Positions 28,567 to 37,165 of a DNA stretch of 61,788 nt are shown piece by piece. A program made the position numbers and the translations under genes. The notes below the pieces were generated by a model that searched no databases, had not been told where the DNA came from, and saw only the letters and a list, made by a program, of their open reading frames with translations. Numbering within the stretch: the first letter of the stretch is position 1; each line of letters opens with the position of its first letter. Source of the stretch: Candidatus Colwellia aromaticivorans (GTDB lineage: Bacteria > Pseudomonadota > Gammaproteobacteria > Enterobacterales > Alteromonadaceae); assembly GCF_003333305.1 (NCBI RefSeq), contig NZ_QOLD01000075.1, positions 1 through 61,788 on the forward strand, given 5' to 3'.

Positions 28567-28595
28567 TAATTTTATACTTAAGCTAGTTGAATAGG

Positions 28596-28655
28596 TATAC
28601 CCATGATACTTCAAGGTTCCAGCTGAATCCGACATATTGAAGTAACATGGGTATA
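28596..28655. repeat. Dispersed palindromic repeat (TATACCCATG...CATGGGTATA)
   Basis: The arms TATACCCATGATACTTCAA and TTGAAGTAACATGGGTATA bracket about 24 bp. Related pieces occur near 24898 and 47914-47960, marking a repeat family with a CTTCAA(G) core. Confidence 0.7.
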
Positions 28656-28665
28656 TAATGGGTTT

Positions 28666-29403
28666 TTAATTGCCGCCAGCATCTTTTCGTGAACGCTCCG
28701 TGTTTTCAACCAATACGCCCAAGCCTATTTTATTAATCTCTTCCCAAACATCATCATCAATTTCAATACCATGCTCAACAGTATGTTTTTTGTTGCTTTC
28801 AACTTGTTTAGGACTAATAAAGTGACTTTTGCTATTTTGCAAAGAAGAGGTTAAGTCTACTCGTGAACTACAAATAATAGTCAACGCTTGCTTGTCATTT
28901 GTATTGCTTTTTAGGTTGGTAACCCCTTCGCTGTAACTTGGATAGCGTTGACCTGAGCGAATGGCAGCAGTATGTTCGGTCACTGTATCACTACCATTTT
29001 GCCAATACGCTGCGGCACTAATACCGCTACGACCACGATCAGTCAGTGCTTTTAGAATAAAAATTCTGTTATGGCAGTTATGTACTGTTACTGTGGCTAT
29101 ACCGCTCTCTAATGCCTTAGCATGTGCTAAGTCTACCGCGGCTGCAATACAATTAAGTGCGCTACGATGATGGGCATCAATAGTTGCCGAAGTGCTATCT
29201 TCATAAATTACATTACTTAATGGCTTGTTTTTATCTTCATCAATATAAGGTAACGCTCGTTTGAATTCACTCAAGCCATTTAAGCCATGTTTTTCTAACC
29301 ATAGCACCATGTTGGCTGCATCTTCATAATTACCGACAAAGTAATCACTTGCTTCAAAGCATCTGCGCAGAGCTGCTTTTAATTCATTCATTGAAATATT
29401 CAC
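28666..29403 (-). CDS. DUF3726-like conserved protein
   Basis: The 245-residue soluble protein has no known activity. Its N-terminal helix NELKAALRRCFEASDYFVGNYEDAANMVLWLEKHGLNGL resembles DUF3726 proteins (SLNE...A..AARGAGY..G.AEEA...WL) and, loosely, the N-terminus of Ldh2-type dehydrogenases, but no dinucleotide-binding motif is visible. The middle has VTVHNCHNRIFILKALTDRGRSGISAAAYW. The GTG start at 29403 has a GGAGAG ribosome-binding site. It begins 9 bp after the 29413 gene stop, so the two are surely one operon. DUF assignment is from memory and uncertain. Confidence 0.55.
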   Translation of the reverse strand: MNISMNELKAALRRCFEASDYFVGNYEDAANMVLWLEKHGLNGLSEFKRALPYIDEDKNKPLSNVIYEDSTSATIDAHHRSALNCIAAAVDLAHAKALESGIATVTVHNCHNRIFILKALTDRGRSGISAAAYWQNGSDTVTEHTAAIRSGQRYPSYSEGVTNLKSNTNDKQALTIICSSRVDLTSSLQNSKSHFISPKQVESNKKHTVEHGIEIDDDVWEEINKIGLGVLVENTERSRKDAGGN

Positions 29404-29412
29404 GGAACTCTC

Positions 29413-31122
29413 CTATTGCTTTGGTGCTAATGGCATAAACCAGTCGTCATTAAATGTTTGGCCAATTTCTTCTAACAGTGGTGCGCCCTGGAACATGGTA
29501 TTACGTACCCATAAACGAGAACGAGGATCAAATTTACTCACACCAAAAAAAGCTAACTTTGCGCGCAATAAATGCATGGGGAGTACTTCTTTGTCTAACA
29601 GGTTCGCTTGAATGTCACCATAAACACAACGGTTCATACCTTGAATACGTCGGACAATGCCGCGTAACTTCGGATGCGCAACCATAAATCGAGCGGTGGT
29701 ATGTTCTGGGTGTTGAGCGATATAATCGATTAATTGGTTGTAACATTTACGTACGGCATAACCGACACCGAGTGCCATTTGCTTCTTTTTACCTTCAATA
29801 TCGGCAACACTGCCCAGACGAGGTTCCATTTTTTCTTCAGAGCGATACCAATAAGTTTCACGTGCGCCATCGGCATCAAAATCTATTGCTAGTGCCCAGT
29901 CATAACGCTTTTCGATAATACTTCTAAGCTGTACTGTAGACATCAACGGGTCAAGATCTAAAAACTCTTCAGCGCTGTGAAAATCTTCTAATTCGTCAAC
30001 CAGTTCAGGGTATATTTCTAACATGCAAGACACTAACATTTCTTGGCCCTGCAATGAGCAATGTTGCTCACTATACTCAACTAACTCATTCCATGAATCA
30101 AATCCTTGATCTATACGATCTTTAAGGTAGGCCATATCTTCAATAACAGCTTTATTATTATTGGTTTGCCATTCATCTTCAGTCAGTGTTTCAATAGTGT
30201 GTTGTGCACTGCGGTCAATCAGTTGACGAATAGTTTCACGCACTTGTTCATTAATGCTGCCAAGTGCACGAACACGTGCTAAGGCAAGTTCACGCATTTC
30301 CACCCATTGGTTGATAAGCAGTGGGTGATTAACCAAGTATGGCGCCATGCCTAAACCGGTTGAGTTACCAATACCAAAATAGCGTTTAATTTCTGGTCTC
30401 ATCTCGCCAAATGTTTCAGGCGATTTATGGCGGGCAATATGCTCCACTTGTAACAGACTAAAGTTACGTAACATCAAACAAACAAACATTTCACCGGCAA
30501 ACGGGCGGGCGAAATCTTTGTGTTTTTCGCGTACTTTTTCCCAATCAGCCATGCCGAGCTTACCACTGCCATAAACGGCCGTAGTACGATATAAATAACC
30601 CACTTCAACAATTTTAGCTACATCAGGTTGTTCACCGGCAGCAAGTTTATTCACTACATAATCAAAGTTACGTGCACTGCGATTTGCACGAGATAATACA
30701 AAAACACGGGCATCTACGCGACCCGCTTCTTGTTTAGGTACGTTCTCACGCAATTTTTCTATGTAAGCTTGGTCAACCTTACCTTCAACTAGGGCCATGG
30801 TAAGGTCCCACTTGGTGGCAATAACACGGTCATTACGCTCATCAGGTGAAAGGTAGTCAGAAAATAAAACAAAGCTGAACAGCCCATGTGGCGCATGAAC
30901 TTCGTAAACGACTGTACCGTATCCGTCACTATCGAGATTAAATACGGAAGGTTTAATTTTCCAACGTTCACGAAATATTCGACGTACTAAAGTGCGCATA
31001 AAACTTAGACGGCTTTGGTGATAAGCACCAAGTCGTTCTAAATTCATCACCTGGCTCGCAGGACGGAGTGGTAATGCATTCTCACCCCATATTGATGAGT
31101 GGATAGCTGCATCTGTTGTCAT
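29413..31122 (-). CDS. Large conserved protein of unknown function
   Basis: The 569-residue soluble protein is not assigned to a named family. The ATG at 31122 is preferred over one at 31137 because a GAGGA site lies 8 nt upstream. Visible features are an N-terminal block LPLRPASQVMNLERLGAYHQSRLSFMRTLVRRIF with many basic residues, an aromatic/acidic central region with YDWALAIDFDADGARETYWYRSEEKMEPRLG (about 410-440), and a conserved-looking FGVSKFDPRSRLWVRNTMFQGAPL near the C-terminus (about 525-550). No transmembrane segment, signal peptide or cofactor motif is seen. Its partner at 28666 is DUF3726-like. It may be a modified enzyme or assembly factor; nothing in the sequence decides. Confidence 0.6.
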   Translation of the reverse strand: MTTDAAIHSSIWGENALPLRPASQVMNLERLGAYHQSRLSFMRTLVRRIFRERWKIKPSVFNLDSDGYGTVVYEVHAPHGLFSFVLFSDYLSPDERNDRVIATKWDLTMALVEGKVDQAYIEKLRENVPKQEAGRVDARVFVLSRANRSARNFDYVVNKLAAGEQPDVAKIVEVGYLYRTTAVYGSGKLGMADWEKVREKHKDFARPFAGEMFVCLMLRNFSLLQVEHIARHKSPETFGEMRPEIKRYFGIGNSTGLGMAPYLVNHPLLINQWVEMRELALARVRALGSINEQVRETIRQLIDRSAQHTIETLTEDEWQTNNNKAVIEDMAYLKDRIDQGFDSWNELVEYSEQHCSLQGQEMLVSCMLEIYPELVDELEDFHSAEEFLDLDPLMSTVQLRSIIEKRYDWALAIDFDADGARETYWYRSEEKMEPRLGSVADIEGKKKQMALGVGYAVRKCYNQLIDYIAQHPEHTTARFMVAHPKLRGIVRRIQGMNRCVYGDIQANLLDKEVLPMHLLRAKLAFFGVSKFDPRSRLWVRNTMFQGAPLLEEIGQTFNDDWFMPLAPKQ

Positions 31123-31244
31123 TTTACTGATCCTCATTTGCTATATAAATTATGTTATCTGAATTAGCTTCGATTTTCTTGTTGTAATCGTGAAGAAAAT
31201 TCAGGCTGTAACCAATTGAGATTTTATTATTTAACCTTGTCATT

Positions 31245-31270
31245 AGTGAAACCTAAATAATAGGTTCACT
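31245..31270. promoter_or_regulatory. Inverted repeat upstream of the 31122-28666 operon
   Basis: AGTGAAACCTA (31245-31255) and TAGGTTCACT (31261-31270) are near-perfect arms around AATAA, 123 bp before the 31122 start. It is a candidate operator. Confidence 0.45.
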
Positions 31271-31510
31271 GAATGTGATGTTATCTTTGGCTAATTGCGT
31301 CACTTTGTACAAGTCAAAAAGGTCTATCGACTGATAAGGAAAATTTATAGTAGGGGGGTATGGTAATGAATAATAAGGTAATTATTTACATACTTTATGT
31401 AAGGGTAAATGATATTTAATTGCAAGGTAATGAAAAATATTGATAGAAAATTACCGTTGATGTGGTATTAATCAATATTTCATAAGCGATACCTTTCTAA
31501 TAATATTTTC

Positions 31511-31552
31511 TTATCGTTAGATATTATTTATTAATTTTTATTATCAAATAAT
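31511..31552. promoter_or_regulatory. 42-bp element A, shared with the lysR/aldehyde dehydrogenase promoter
   Basis: This stretch aligns without gaps to 34550-34591 (element B) with 7 mismatches in 42 positions, including a shared TTTATTAATTTTTATTAT core. It lies 70 bp before the small ORF at 31622 and about 390 bp before the divergent 31122 gene. It may be a binding site for the LysR protein at 33629-34540. Confidence 0.45.
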
Positions 31553-31621
31553 GCTTAGTAGAATAATACATCTACCTAGCGGTACTGTTTTTTGAATCGC
31601 ATAAATTGACTGAGGTGCACA

Positions 31622-31804
31622 ATGAATTCTCTAGCCTATAACGATAGCAATAATTTCAATGCCATAGAAATGGAACATAAAGACGCAATAGTTAGCGTGA
31701 GTAAACACCGACCCAATGAAAGCCAACGACAAAGCTTAAACAATAATGGTGAAGTTCACCAGAGCGATGTCAGCACGGCAAGTTATATACGTGGCTATAA
31801 TTAG
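31622..31804 (+). CDS. Possible small protein, 60 residues
   Basis: A short frame with an ATG preceded by TGAGGTG at good spacing encodes a hydrophilic, Asn/Ser-rich peptide with no membrane segment, cysteine or known motif. It is the only candidate gene in about 1.1 kb between the 31122 operon and malic enzyme. Element A lies 70 bp upstream. The ribosome-binding site and upstream element argue for translation; low complexity and lack of known homologues argue against. Confidence 0.35.
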   Translation: MNSLAYNDSNNFNAIEMEHKDAIVSVSKHRPNESQRQSLNNNGEVHQSDVSTASYIRGYN

Positions 31805-32205
31805 TATAGCTTCGATATTTTGCCTAAGTTATTTTATTCATCAATGACTTTCAGGCGTTAAAAATAACATGCCTATATAACTCAGGATTGAACTAAGCTG
31901 CAACAACCTTGGCGCAGAAGAAATAATCTGTGAATGCAAACATAAACTAATATGATTAATCGTAATAGAAATGGTCGACAGTATTTGTCATTTTAGTGTA
32001 GATGACTACTGCTTATCGATTCAATTGACGATTTATCAAAAAACAGATGCCTAACAGATTGTTAAATTGGTTATATTTATACACTCGTAAAATCGTCCTG
32101 AGCCAAGTGTTCAGGCATGATTAAATCTAAATATAGTAAAATCAACAAATGAATATTTACTAAATATTCATTTTAAATATCCTACAAACTCATTTGGGAA
32201 CTACC
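31805..32205 (+). promoter_or_regulatory. maeB upstream region with a 27-bp perfect palindrome
   Basis: No gene is seen in this 400-bp gap. At 32147-32173 there is a perfect palindrome, arms AAATGAATATTTA and TAAATATTCATTT around a central C, ending 32 bp before the maeB ATG. Its position suggests an operator overlapping the promoter or leader. Confidence 0.55.
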
Positions 32206-33465
32206 ATGATAGATCTTCGCCAACAAGCACTTGATTACCACGCTTTACCTACACCGGGTAAAATCAGTGTTTCATTAACTACGGCAGCTGAAACCAGTGA
32301 GGATCTATCTCTCGCTTATAGCCCTGGCGTTGCTGAGCCAGTTAGAGAAATAGCCGCTAATCCAGATGATGTTTATAAGTATACTGCAAAAGGTAATACG
32401 GTTGCGGTCATCACTAATGGGACGGCTATTTTAGGTTTAGGTAATTTAGGCCCAATGGCAGCGAAGCCAGTAATGGAAGGTAAATCATTATTATTTAAAC
32501 GCTTTGCTAACATCGACTCGTTTGATATTGAAGTAAAACACAAAACAGTTGAAGAGTTTGTCAATACAGTTGCGAATATTGCCGATAGCTTTGGTGGTAT
32601 AAACCTTGAAGATATTAAAGCACCTGAATGTTTTGTTATTGAGAAAGCATTAATTGAGCGTTGTAAAATACCTGTATTTCATGATGATCAACATGGTACT
32701 GCCATTGTTACCGCTGCGGGTATGATTAACGCATTAGATATTCAAGGTAAAGATATTAAACGGGCGAATATCGTTTGTTTGGGGGCGGGTGCTGCTGCAA
32801 TTGCTTGTATGGAATTATTGATCAAATGTGGTGCTCAACGTGAAAAAATCTATATGCTTGATACTAAAGGCATAGTGCATACACGTCGTGATGACTTAAA
32901 TGAATATAAAAAGCTTTTTGCGAACAATACGGACAAACGAACTTTAGATGATGCCATTGAAGGTGCCGATGTATTTATTGGTGTATCAGGTCCTAATTTG
33001 TTGACTGCAGATCAAGTTAAATTAATGGCGCCTAATCCTATTATTTTTGCTTGTTCAAACCCGGATCCTGAAATTAAACCAGAATTAGCATTAGCGGCTC
33101 GTGATGATGCTATTATTGCTACAGGTCGTTCTGATTATCCGAACCAAGTTAATAACGTACTTTGTTTTCCATTTATTTTCCGTGGTGCTTTAGATGTTCG
33201 TGCTCGTACTATCAACGATGAAATGAAAGTTGCAGCGGTACATGCTATTAGAGCCATAGCAAAAGAAGACGTTCCGAATGAAGTGTTAGCTGCATGTGGT
33301 GAAACTGAGTTAACTTTTGGCAGAAATTATATTATTCCTAAACCAATGGATTCACGTTTATTAGCTGCTGTCGCTTTAGCTGTAGCAAAAGCTGCGGTAG
33401 ATTCTGGTGTTGCGGCTTTACCTTTACCTGATAATTACATGCCTATGCAGCTAGCTCGCGATTGA
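32206..33465 (+). CDS. Malic enzyme, short form (no phosphotransacetylase domain)
   Basis: The 419-residue enzyme decarboxylates malate to pyruvate, reducing NAD(P)+. It has the N-terminal malic domain with SLAYSPGVAEPVREIA and the catalytic Lys/Asp region (TNGTAILGLGNLGPMAAKPVMEGK, then EDIKAPECF and PVFHDDQHGTAIV), followed by an NAD-binding domain (CLGAGAAAIACMEL, ADVFIGVSG, FACSNPDPEI). E. coli MaeB has an extra C-terminal Pta-like half that is absent here. The ATG at 32206 fits homologues better than a TTG 12 nt earlier. A palindrome lies 32 bp upstream and a terminator follows. Cofactor preference cannot be read. Confidence 0.93.
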   Translation: MIDLRQQALDYHALPTPGKISVSLTTAAETSEDLSLAYSPGVAEPVREIAANPDDVYKYTAKGNTVAVITNGTAILGLGNLGPMAAKPVMEGKSLLFKRFANIDSFDIEVKHKTVEEFVNTVANIADSFGGINLEDIKAPECFVIEKALIERCKIPVFHDDQHGTAIVTAAGMINALDIQGKDIKRANIVCLGAGAAAIACMELLIKCGAQREKIYMLDTKGIVHTRRDDLNEYKKLFANNTDKRTLDDAIEGADVFIGVSGPNLLTADQVKLMAPNPIIFACSNPDPEIKPELALAARDDAIIATGRSDYPNQVNNVLCFPFIFRGALDVRARTINDEMKVAAVHAIRAIAKEDVPNEVLAACGETELTFGRNYIIPKPMDSRLLAAVALAVAKAAVDSGVAALPLPDNYMPMQLARD

Positions 33466-33580
33466 ACTGTAAATACACTGTGTAGGTAGCCGCTTTATTG
33501 AAGGTGCTAGAAACAAACTTTTAGCTAGACTAAAACCGTTTATATTACCGGAGATAGTTGCTTGAAATATTTATAAATTA

Positions 33581-33613
33581 AATGGTCAAAGGCAACAATT
33601 TCTTTGACCATTT
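33581..33613. terminator. Bidirectional terminator between maeB and lysR
   Basis: AATGGTCAAAG (33581-33591) pairs with CTTTGACCATT (33602-33612) and is followed by TTTATTATT. It sits between two convergent genes and suits both strands. Confidence 0.8.
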
Positions 33614-33628
33614 TATTATTCTCAGAAT

Positions 33629-34540
33629 TTATTCAGGCACTTTATCTTTATTGGTATTGTGTAAAATAAAGGTTGCCAGCGCTTGTGCAGCAGGAGACAA
33701 AGATTTGTTTTTCAGTTGAACTAAGCCAATATGGCGTATCACTTTAGGTGTTGTAAGCGGGATAAAGCGCAGCTTGGCATTATCGTTGGGAAACGCAAAC
33801 CAGGGTAATGTGGTAATACCGAGACCTGCTTCTAGCATGGCTATTAATGACAGCATATTCGAAATATCGAATTGTGAGTTGCTCAATAAAGGCTCTGCTT
33901 CGGTACCCTCGAGTAGGCGCGAAGTACCATTTCTAATCAATCTTTGCTTACGAAGTGCTTTCCAGTGCACCTCAGTTTCATCCGCAAGTGGGTGGTTATC
34001 ACGGCAAACTACGCCCAGTTGATCTTCCCAGATAGGAGTAAAGGTAATGTCACTATGTTCATGCTCATGAGGCAAACTAGCGATACCAATATCTGCTTGT
34101 TGTTTTTCAACCTTTCTTAATACTGCTTCAGAGTTATCATCGTAAAAGCTGATATGAAGCTCAGGCACATCAACAATAAATTTTGTCAACAGCTCAGGTA
34201 ATACCCTACAAGCAATAGAAGGTACTGAGGCAATACGTAAATGGCCGGTTTTATGTTCACTCATCAATGCCATATCTAGGGCAACGTTGTCATGATGAGC
34301 AATAAGTTCTTTCGCCTTAGGTAACAGGTATTGGCCAAAAGGCGTTAGTTCAGTATTTGAGGTCTTCGCATTGCGTTTTTCAAACAGTACGGTACCTAGT
34401 TTATTTTCCAAATCTCTAATGGATAAAGATATTGCCGGTTGGGTCCGGCAAGCTTTTTCTGCCGCGGTATGAAATCCCTTCAACTCTGACACCCAAACAA
34501 AGTGACGCAGCTGAGCTATTTTAAATTCAGGTAGTGACAT
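33629..34540 (-). CDS. LysR-family transcriptional regulator
   Basis: The 303-residue protein has the LysR helix-turn-helix at residues about 7-65 (LRHFVWVSELKGFHTAAEKACRTQPAISLSIRDLENKLGTVLFEKR) and a periplasmic-binding-protein-like effector domain (HLRIASVPSIACRVLPELLTKF, then ADIGIASLPHEH). It is divergent from the aldehyde dehydrogenase/M19/BCCT/RidA operon with 90 bp between start codons, the usual layout for a LysR activator of a catabolic operon. A 42-bp element in that gap recurs at 31511-31552. The inducer is unknown, probably the imported compound or an intermediate. Confidence 0.92.
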   Translation of the reverse strand: MSLPEFKIAQLRHFVWVSELKGFHTAAEKACRTQPAISLSIRDLENKLGTVLFEKRNAKTSNTELTPFGQYLLPKAKELIAHHDNVALDMALMSEHKTGHLRIASVPSIACRVLPELLTKFIVDVPELHISFYDDNSEAVLRKVEKQQADIGIASLPHEHEHSDITFTPIWEDQLGVVCRDNHPLADETEVHWKALRKQRLIRNGTSRLLEGTEAEPLLSNSQFDISNMLSLIAMLEAGLGITTLPWFAFPNDNAKLRFIPLTTPKVIRHIGLVQLKNKSLSPAAQALATFILHNTNKDKVPE

Positions 34541-34549
34541 AAGGTTTCC

Positions 34550-34591
34550 TTATCAATAGATATCTTTTATTAATTTTTATTATTAAAACAT
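34550..34591. promoter_or_regulatory. 42-bp element B in the lysR/aldehyde dehydrogenase divergent promoter
   Basis: It matches element A at 31511-31552 at 35 of 42 positions. It lies 10 bp from the lysR start and 39 bp before the aldehyde dehydrogenase start, the position expected for a LysR recognition or activation site. Confidence 0.5.
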
Positions 34592-34630
34592 ACTGCCTAT
34601 AATAAATTCAATTATTTTATGGAGGTATTT

Positions 34631-36073
34631 ATGTCTGAATCAATTTTTTGTAATTATATTAATGGCGCATGGGTAGAAGGGTCTACTTCACTAGTAAACA
34701 TCAGCCCAGCTGACACGAGTGATGTTATTGGTCACTATGCACAAGCTAACCAAGAGCAAACTGAAGCGGCGCTTGATGCTGCGATTAAAGGTCAACTTGT
34801 ATGGCAAGAAAGTGGCTTAGAACAACGCTATTCAGTTTTAATGGCTATTGGTGATGAACTTATTGCCCGTAAAGATGAATTAGGTAAGTTATTAGCGCGA
34901 GAAGAAGGTAAAACATTACCTGAAGGTGCTGGCGAAATTTATCGCTCTGGTCAATTCTTCCATTATTATGCCGCTGAAGTTTTACGTCAAATGGGTGAAA
35001 CAGCAGATTCTGTTCGTCCAGGTATTGAAATAGAAACCCGCAGAGAACCCGTTGGTGTTGTTGGTATTATCACTCCTTGGAATTTCCCTACTGCTACCGC
35101 TGCTTGGAAAATTGCACCAGCATTAGCTTTTGGTAACGCTGTTGTTTTAAAACCTGCAAACCAAGTACCAGCAAGTGCTTGGGCATTAACTGAAATTATT
35201 TCACGTCAAGGCTTACCAGCAGGTACGTTTAACCTAGTAATGGGGCCGGGCGCAGAAGTAGGTGATTTGTTAATTAACTCTACAAAAATTAACGCACTAA
35301 CCTTTACTGGTTCTTTAGAAACAGGTCGTAAAGTTGCTATCGCAACCGCAGCAAACTTAGTGAAATGTCAATTAGAAATGGGCAGTAAAAATGCGCTAAT
35401 CGTACTTGATGATGCCGATTTAGAAAATGCTGTTGAATGTGCTGTTGGCGGCGCTTTCTTTGGTACAGGCCAAAAATGTACCGCTTCATCACGTTTAATT
35501 GTTACTGAAGGTATTCATGATCGTTTTGTTGACGCAGTTGTTGCAAGAATGAAACAACTGGTTGTAGGTCACCCACTACGTGAAGGTGTTCATATTGGTG
35601 CGGTTGCCGATGCTCGTCAAATGAAACAAAACCTTAACTACCTTGAAATTGCCAAAAAAGAAGGTGGCAAGTTAGTCAGTGGCGGTGATGTTATCACTGA
35701 AGAAACCGAAGGTTACTACCTAACACCAGCATTATTTACTGAAACTACTAACTCAATGACGATTAACCGTGATGAAGCTTTTGCGCCTATCGCCTGTGTA
35801 ATTAAAGTGAAAGATTATGACGAAGCCTTAGCCACACTTAACGACACTAATTATGGTTTGGTTGGCGGTATTTGTACGCAATCGCTTAAATCGGCAACGC
35901 ACTTCAAACGCAATGCCCAAACAGGTTGTGCGATGGTGAATTTGCCAACAGCAGGCACTGATTATCACGTACCTTTTGGTGGCCGTAAAGATTCTAGTTT
36001 TGGCTCTCGTGAGATGGGTAGCTACGCAAAAGAATTTTACACTATCGTAAAAACCACTTATATCCGTTCATAA
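34631..36073 (+). CDS. Aldehyde dehydrogenase (2-oxoglutarate-semialdehyde dehydrogenase-like)
   Basis: The 480-residue NAD(P)-dependent aldehyde dehydrogenase has GIITPWNFPTATAAWKIAPALAFGNAVVLKPA, the catalytic Glu in LEMGSKNA (Glu249) and the nucleophile in GTGQKCTASSRL (Cys283). FGGRKDSSFGSREMG near the C-terminus resembles 2,5-dioxovalerate (2-oxoglutarate semialdehyde) dehydrogenases. The ATG at 34631 follows a GGAGGT site 4 nt away. It is the first gene of a run with M19-like protein, BCCT transporter, RidA and MFS, so it likely oxidises an aldehyde formed from the imported substrate. The exact aldehyde is unknown. Confidence 0.88.
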   Translation: MSESIFCNYINGAWVEGSTSLVNISPADTSDVIGHYAQANQEQTEAALDAAIKGQLVWQESGLEQRYSVLMAIGDELIARKDELGKLLAREEGKTLPEGAGEIYRSGQFFHYYAAEVLRQMGETADSVRPGIEIETRREPVGVVGIITPWNFPTATAAWKIAPALAFGNAVVLKPANQVPASAWALTEIISRQGLPAGTFNLVMGPGAEVGDLLINSTKINALTFTGSLETGRKVAIATAANLVKCQLEMGSKNALIVLDDADLENAVECAVGGAFFGTGQKCTASSRLIVTEGIHDRFVDAVVARMKQLVVGHPLREGVHIGAVADARQMKQNLNYLEIAKKEGGKLVSGGDVITEETEGYYLTPALFTETTNSMTINRDEAFAPIACVIKVKDYDEALATLNDTNYGLVGGICTQSLKSATHFKRNAQTGCAMVNLPTAGTDYHVPFGGRKDSSFGSREMGSYAKEFYTIVKTTYIRS

Positions 36074-36087
36074 ATCGAGTAGTCATT

Positions 36088-37086
36088 ATGCATAACGATC
36101 TTATTGTCATTGACGGCCTGCAGTACTCAAATTGGAACCGGGCTATTTTTCAGCAGCTTAAAGAAGGTGGCGTAACCATGGTGCATGTCACCGTTGTTTA
36201 CCACGAACAAATTAGAGAAACACTATTGCGAATAGGTGAATGGAATCGCCAGTTTGAGATCCATCATGATTTAATCATGCCGGTGAAAAACACAGCGGAT
36301 ATTCGTCTTGCCAAACAATTAGGTAAGGTCGGCATCATGTTTGGCGCGCAGAACTGCTCGCCCATTGAAGATGATATCGGCATGGTTGAGATCATGCGTG
36401 AACTCAACTTGATGATTATGCAGCTGACTTATAACAATCAAAGCTTATTGGCTTGTGGTTGTTATGAAGCAGAAGACAGTGGCGTTACTCGCTTTGGTAA
36501 ACAAGTAATCAAGGAAATGAACCGTGTTGGTATGGTGGTTGATATGAGCCACAGTGCAGAGCGCAGTACGTTGGAGGCGATAGAAATCTCTGAGCGTCCT
36601 ATTGTGATCTCACATGCCAACCCGAACAGTTTCCATCAAGCCAAGCGCAATAAGTCAGACACAGTGCTAAAAGCATTGGGAGAATCAGGTGGGTTATTAG
36701 GTTTTAGCCTTTACCCGTTTCATCTTAAAAATGGCCCTGATTGTAGCTTGGATGATTTTTGCGACATGGTGGCAAATACTGCTGATTTAATGGGTATTGA
36801 TCATATTGGTATTGGTACCGATTTGTGTCAAGAACAACCTTTATCGGTACTTGAATGGATGCGTAATGGACGTTGGTCAAAGGAAATGGATTATGGAGAA
36901 GGCTCAAAAGCAAATGCTGATTGGCCTCGTCCGTTATCTTGGTTTCGTGATAGCCGTGATTTTCCAAATATTACAAAAGGTTTACAAAACAGAGGCTTTA
37001 GGACGGAAGATATCGCCAAAGTCATGGGCATGAACTGGTTGAACTTACTCGATGAGGGGTTAAAACCACAAGTGTTGGGGAGCTAG
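36088..37086 (+). CDS. M19-type dipeptidase homologue with altered metal site
   Basis: The 332-residue protein has the M19 (renal dipeptidase) TIM-barrel order. Retained pieces are VVDMSHSAERSTLEAI, RPIVISHANPN, RNKSD and HIGIGTDL. Normal members begin with DGHNDL or DxHxD, giving two zinc ligands; here the block is VIDGLQYSNWNRAIF. The bridging Glu region (usually IExG) is FGAQNC. At least three metal ligands are therefore absent. A similar variant, with VIDGL and a following KWNRELF, is remembered from the glycine betaine (GbdR) regulon of Pseudomonas. It lies 14 bp after the dehydrogenase and before a BCCT transporter. It may cleave a non-peptide bond or act with one metal. Confidence 0.85.
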   Translation: MHNDLIVIDGLQYSNWNRAIFQQLKEGGVTMVHVTVVYHEQIRETLLRIGEWNRQFEIHHDLIMPVKNTADIRLAKQLGKVGIMFGAQNCSPIEDDIGMVEIMRELNLMIMQLTYNNQSLLACGCYEAEDSGVTRFGKQVIKEMNRVGMVVDMSHSAERSTLEAIEISERPIVISHANPNSFHQAKRNKSDTVLKALGESGGLLGFSLYPFHLKNGPDCSLDDFCDMVANTADLMGIDHIGIGTDLCQEQPLSVLEWMRNGRWSKEMDYGEGSKANADWPRPLSWFRDSRDFPNITKGLQNRGFRTEDIAKVMGMNWLNLLDEGLKPQVLGS

Positions 37087-37165
37087 TTTGTATTGAGTAA
37101 AAACCATTACAAAGATAGTGAAATATAAATTATAACGATAAGAGATCTATCAGGAGACTATAATA

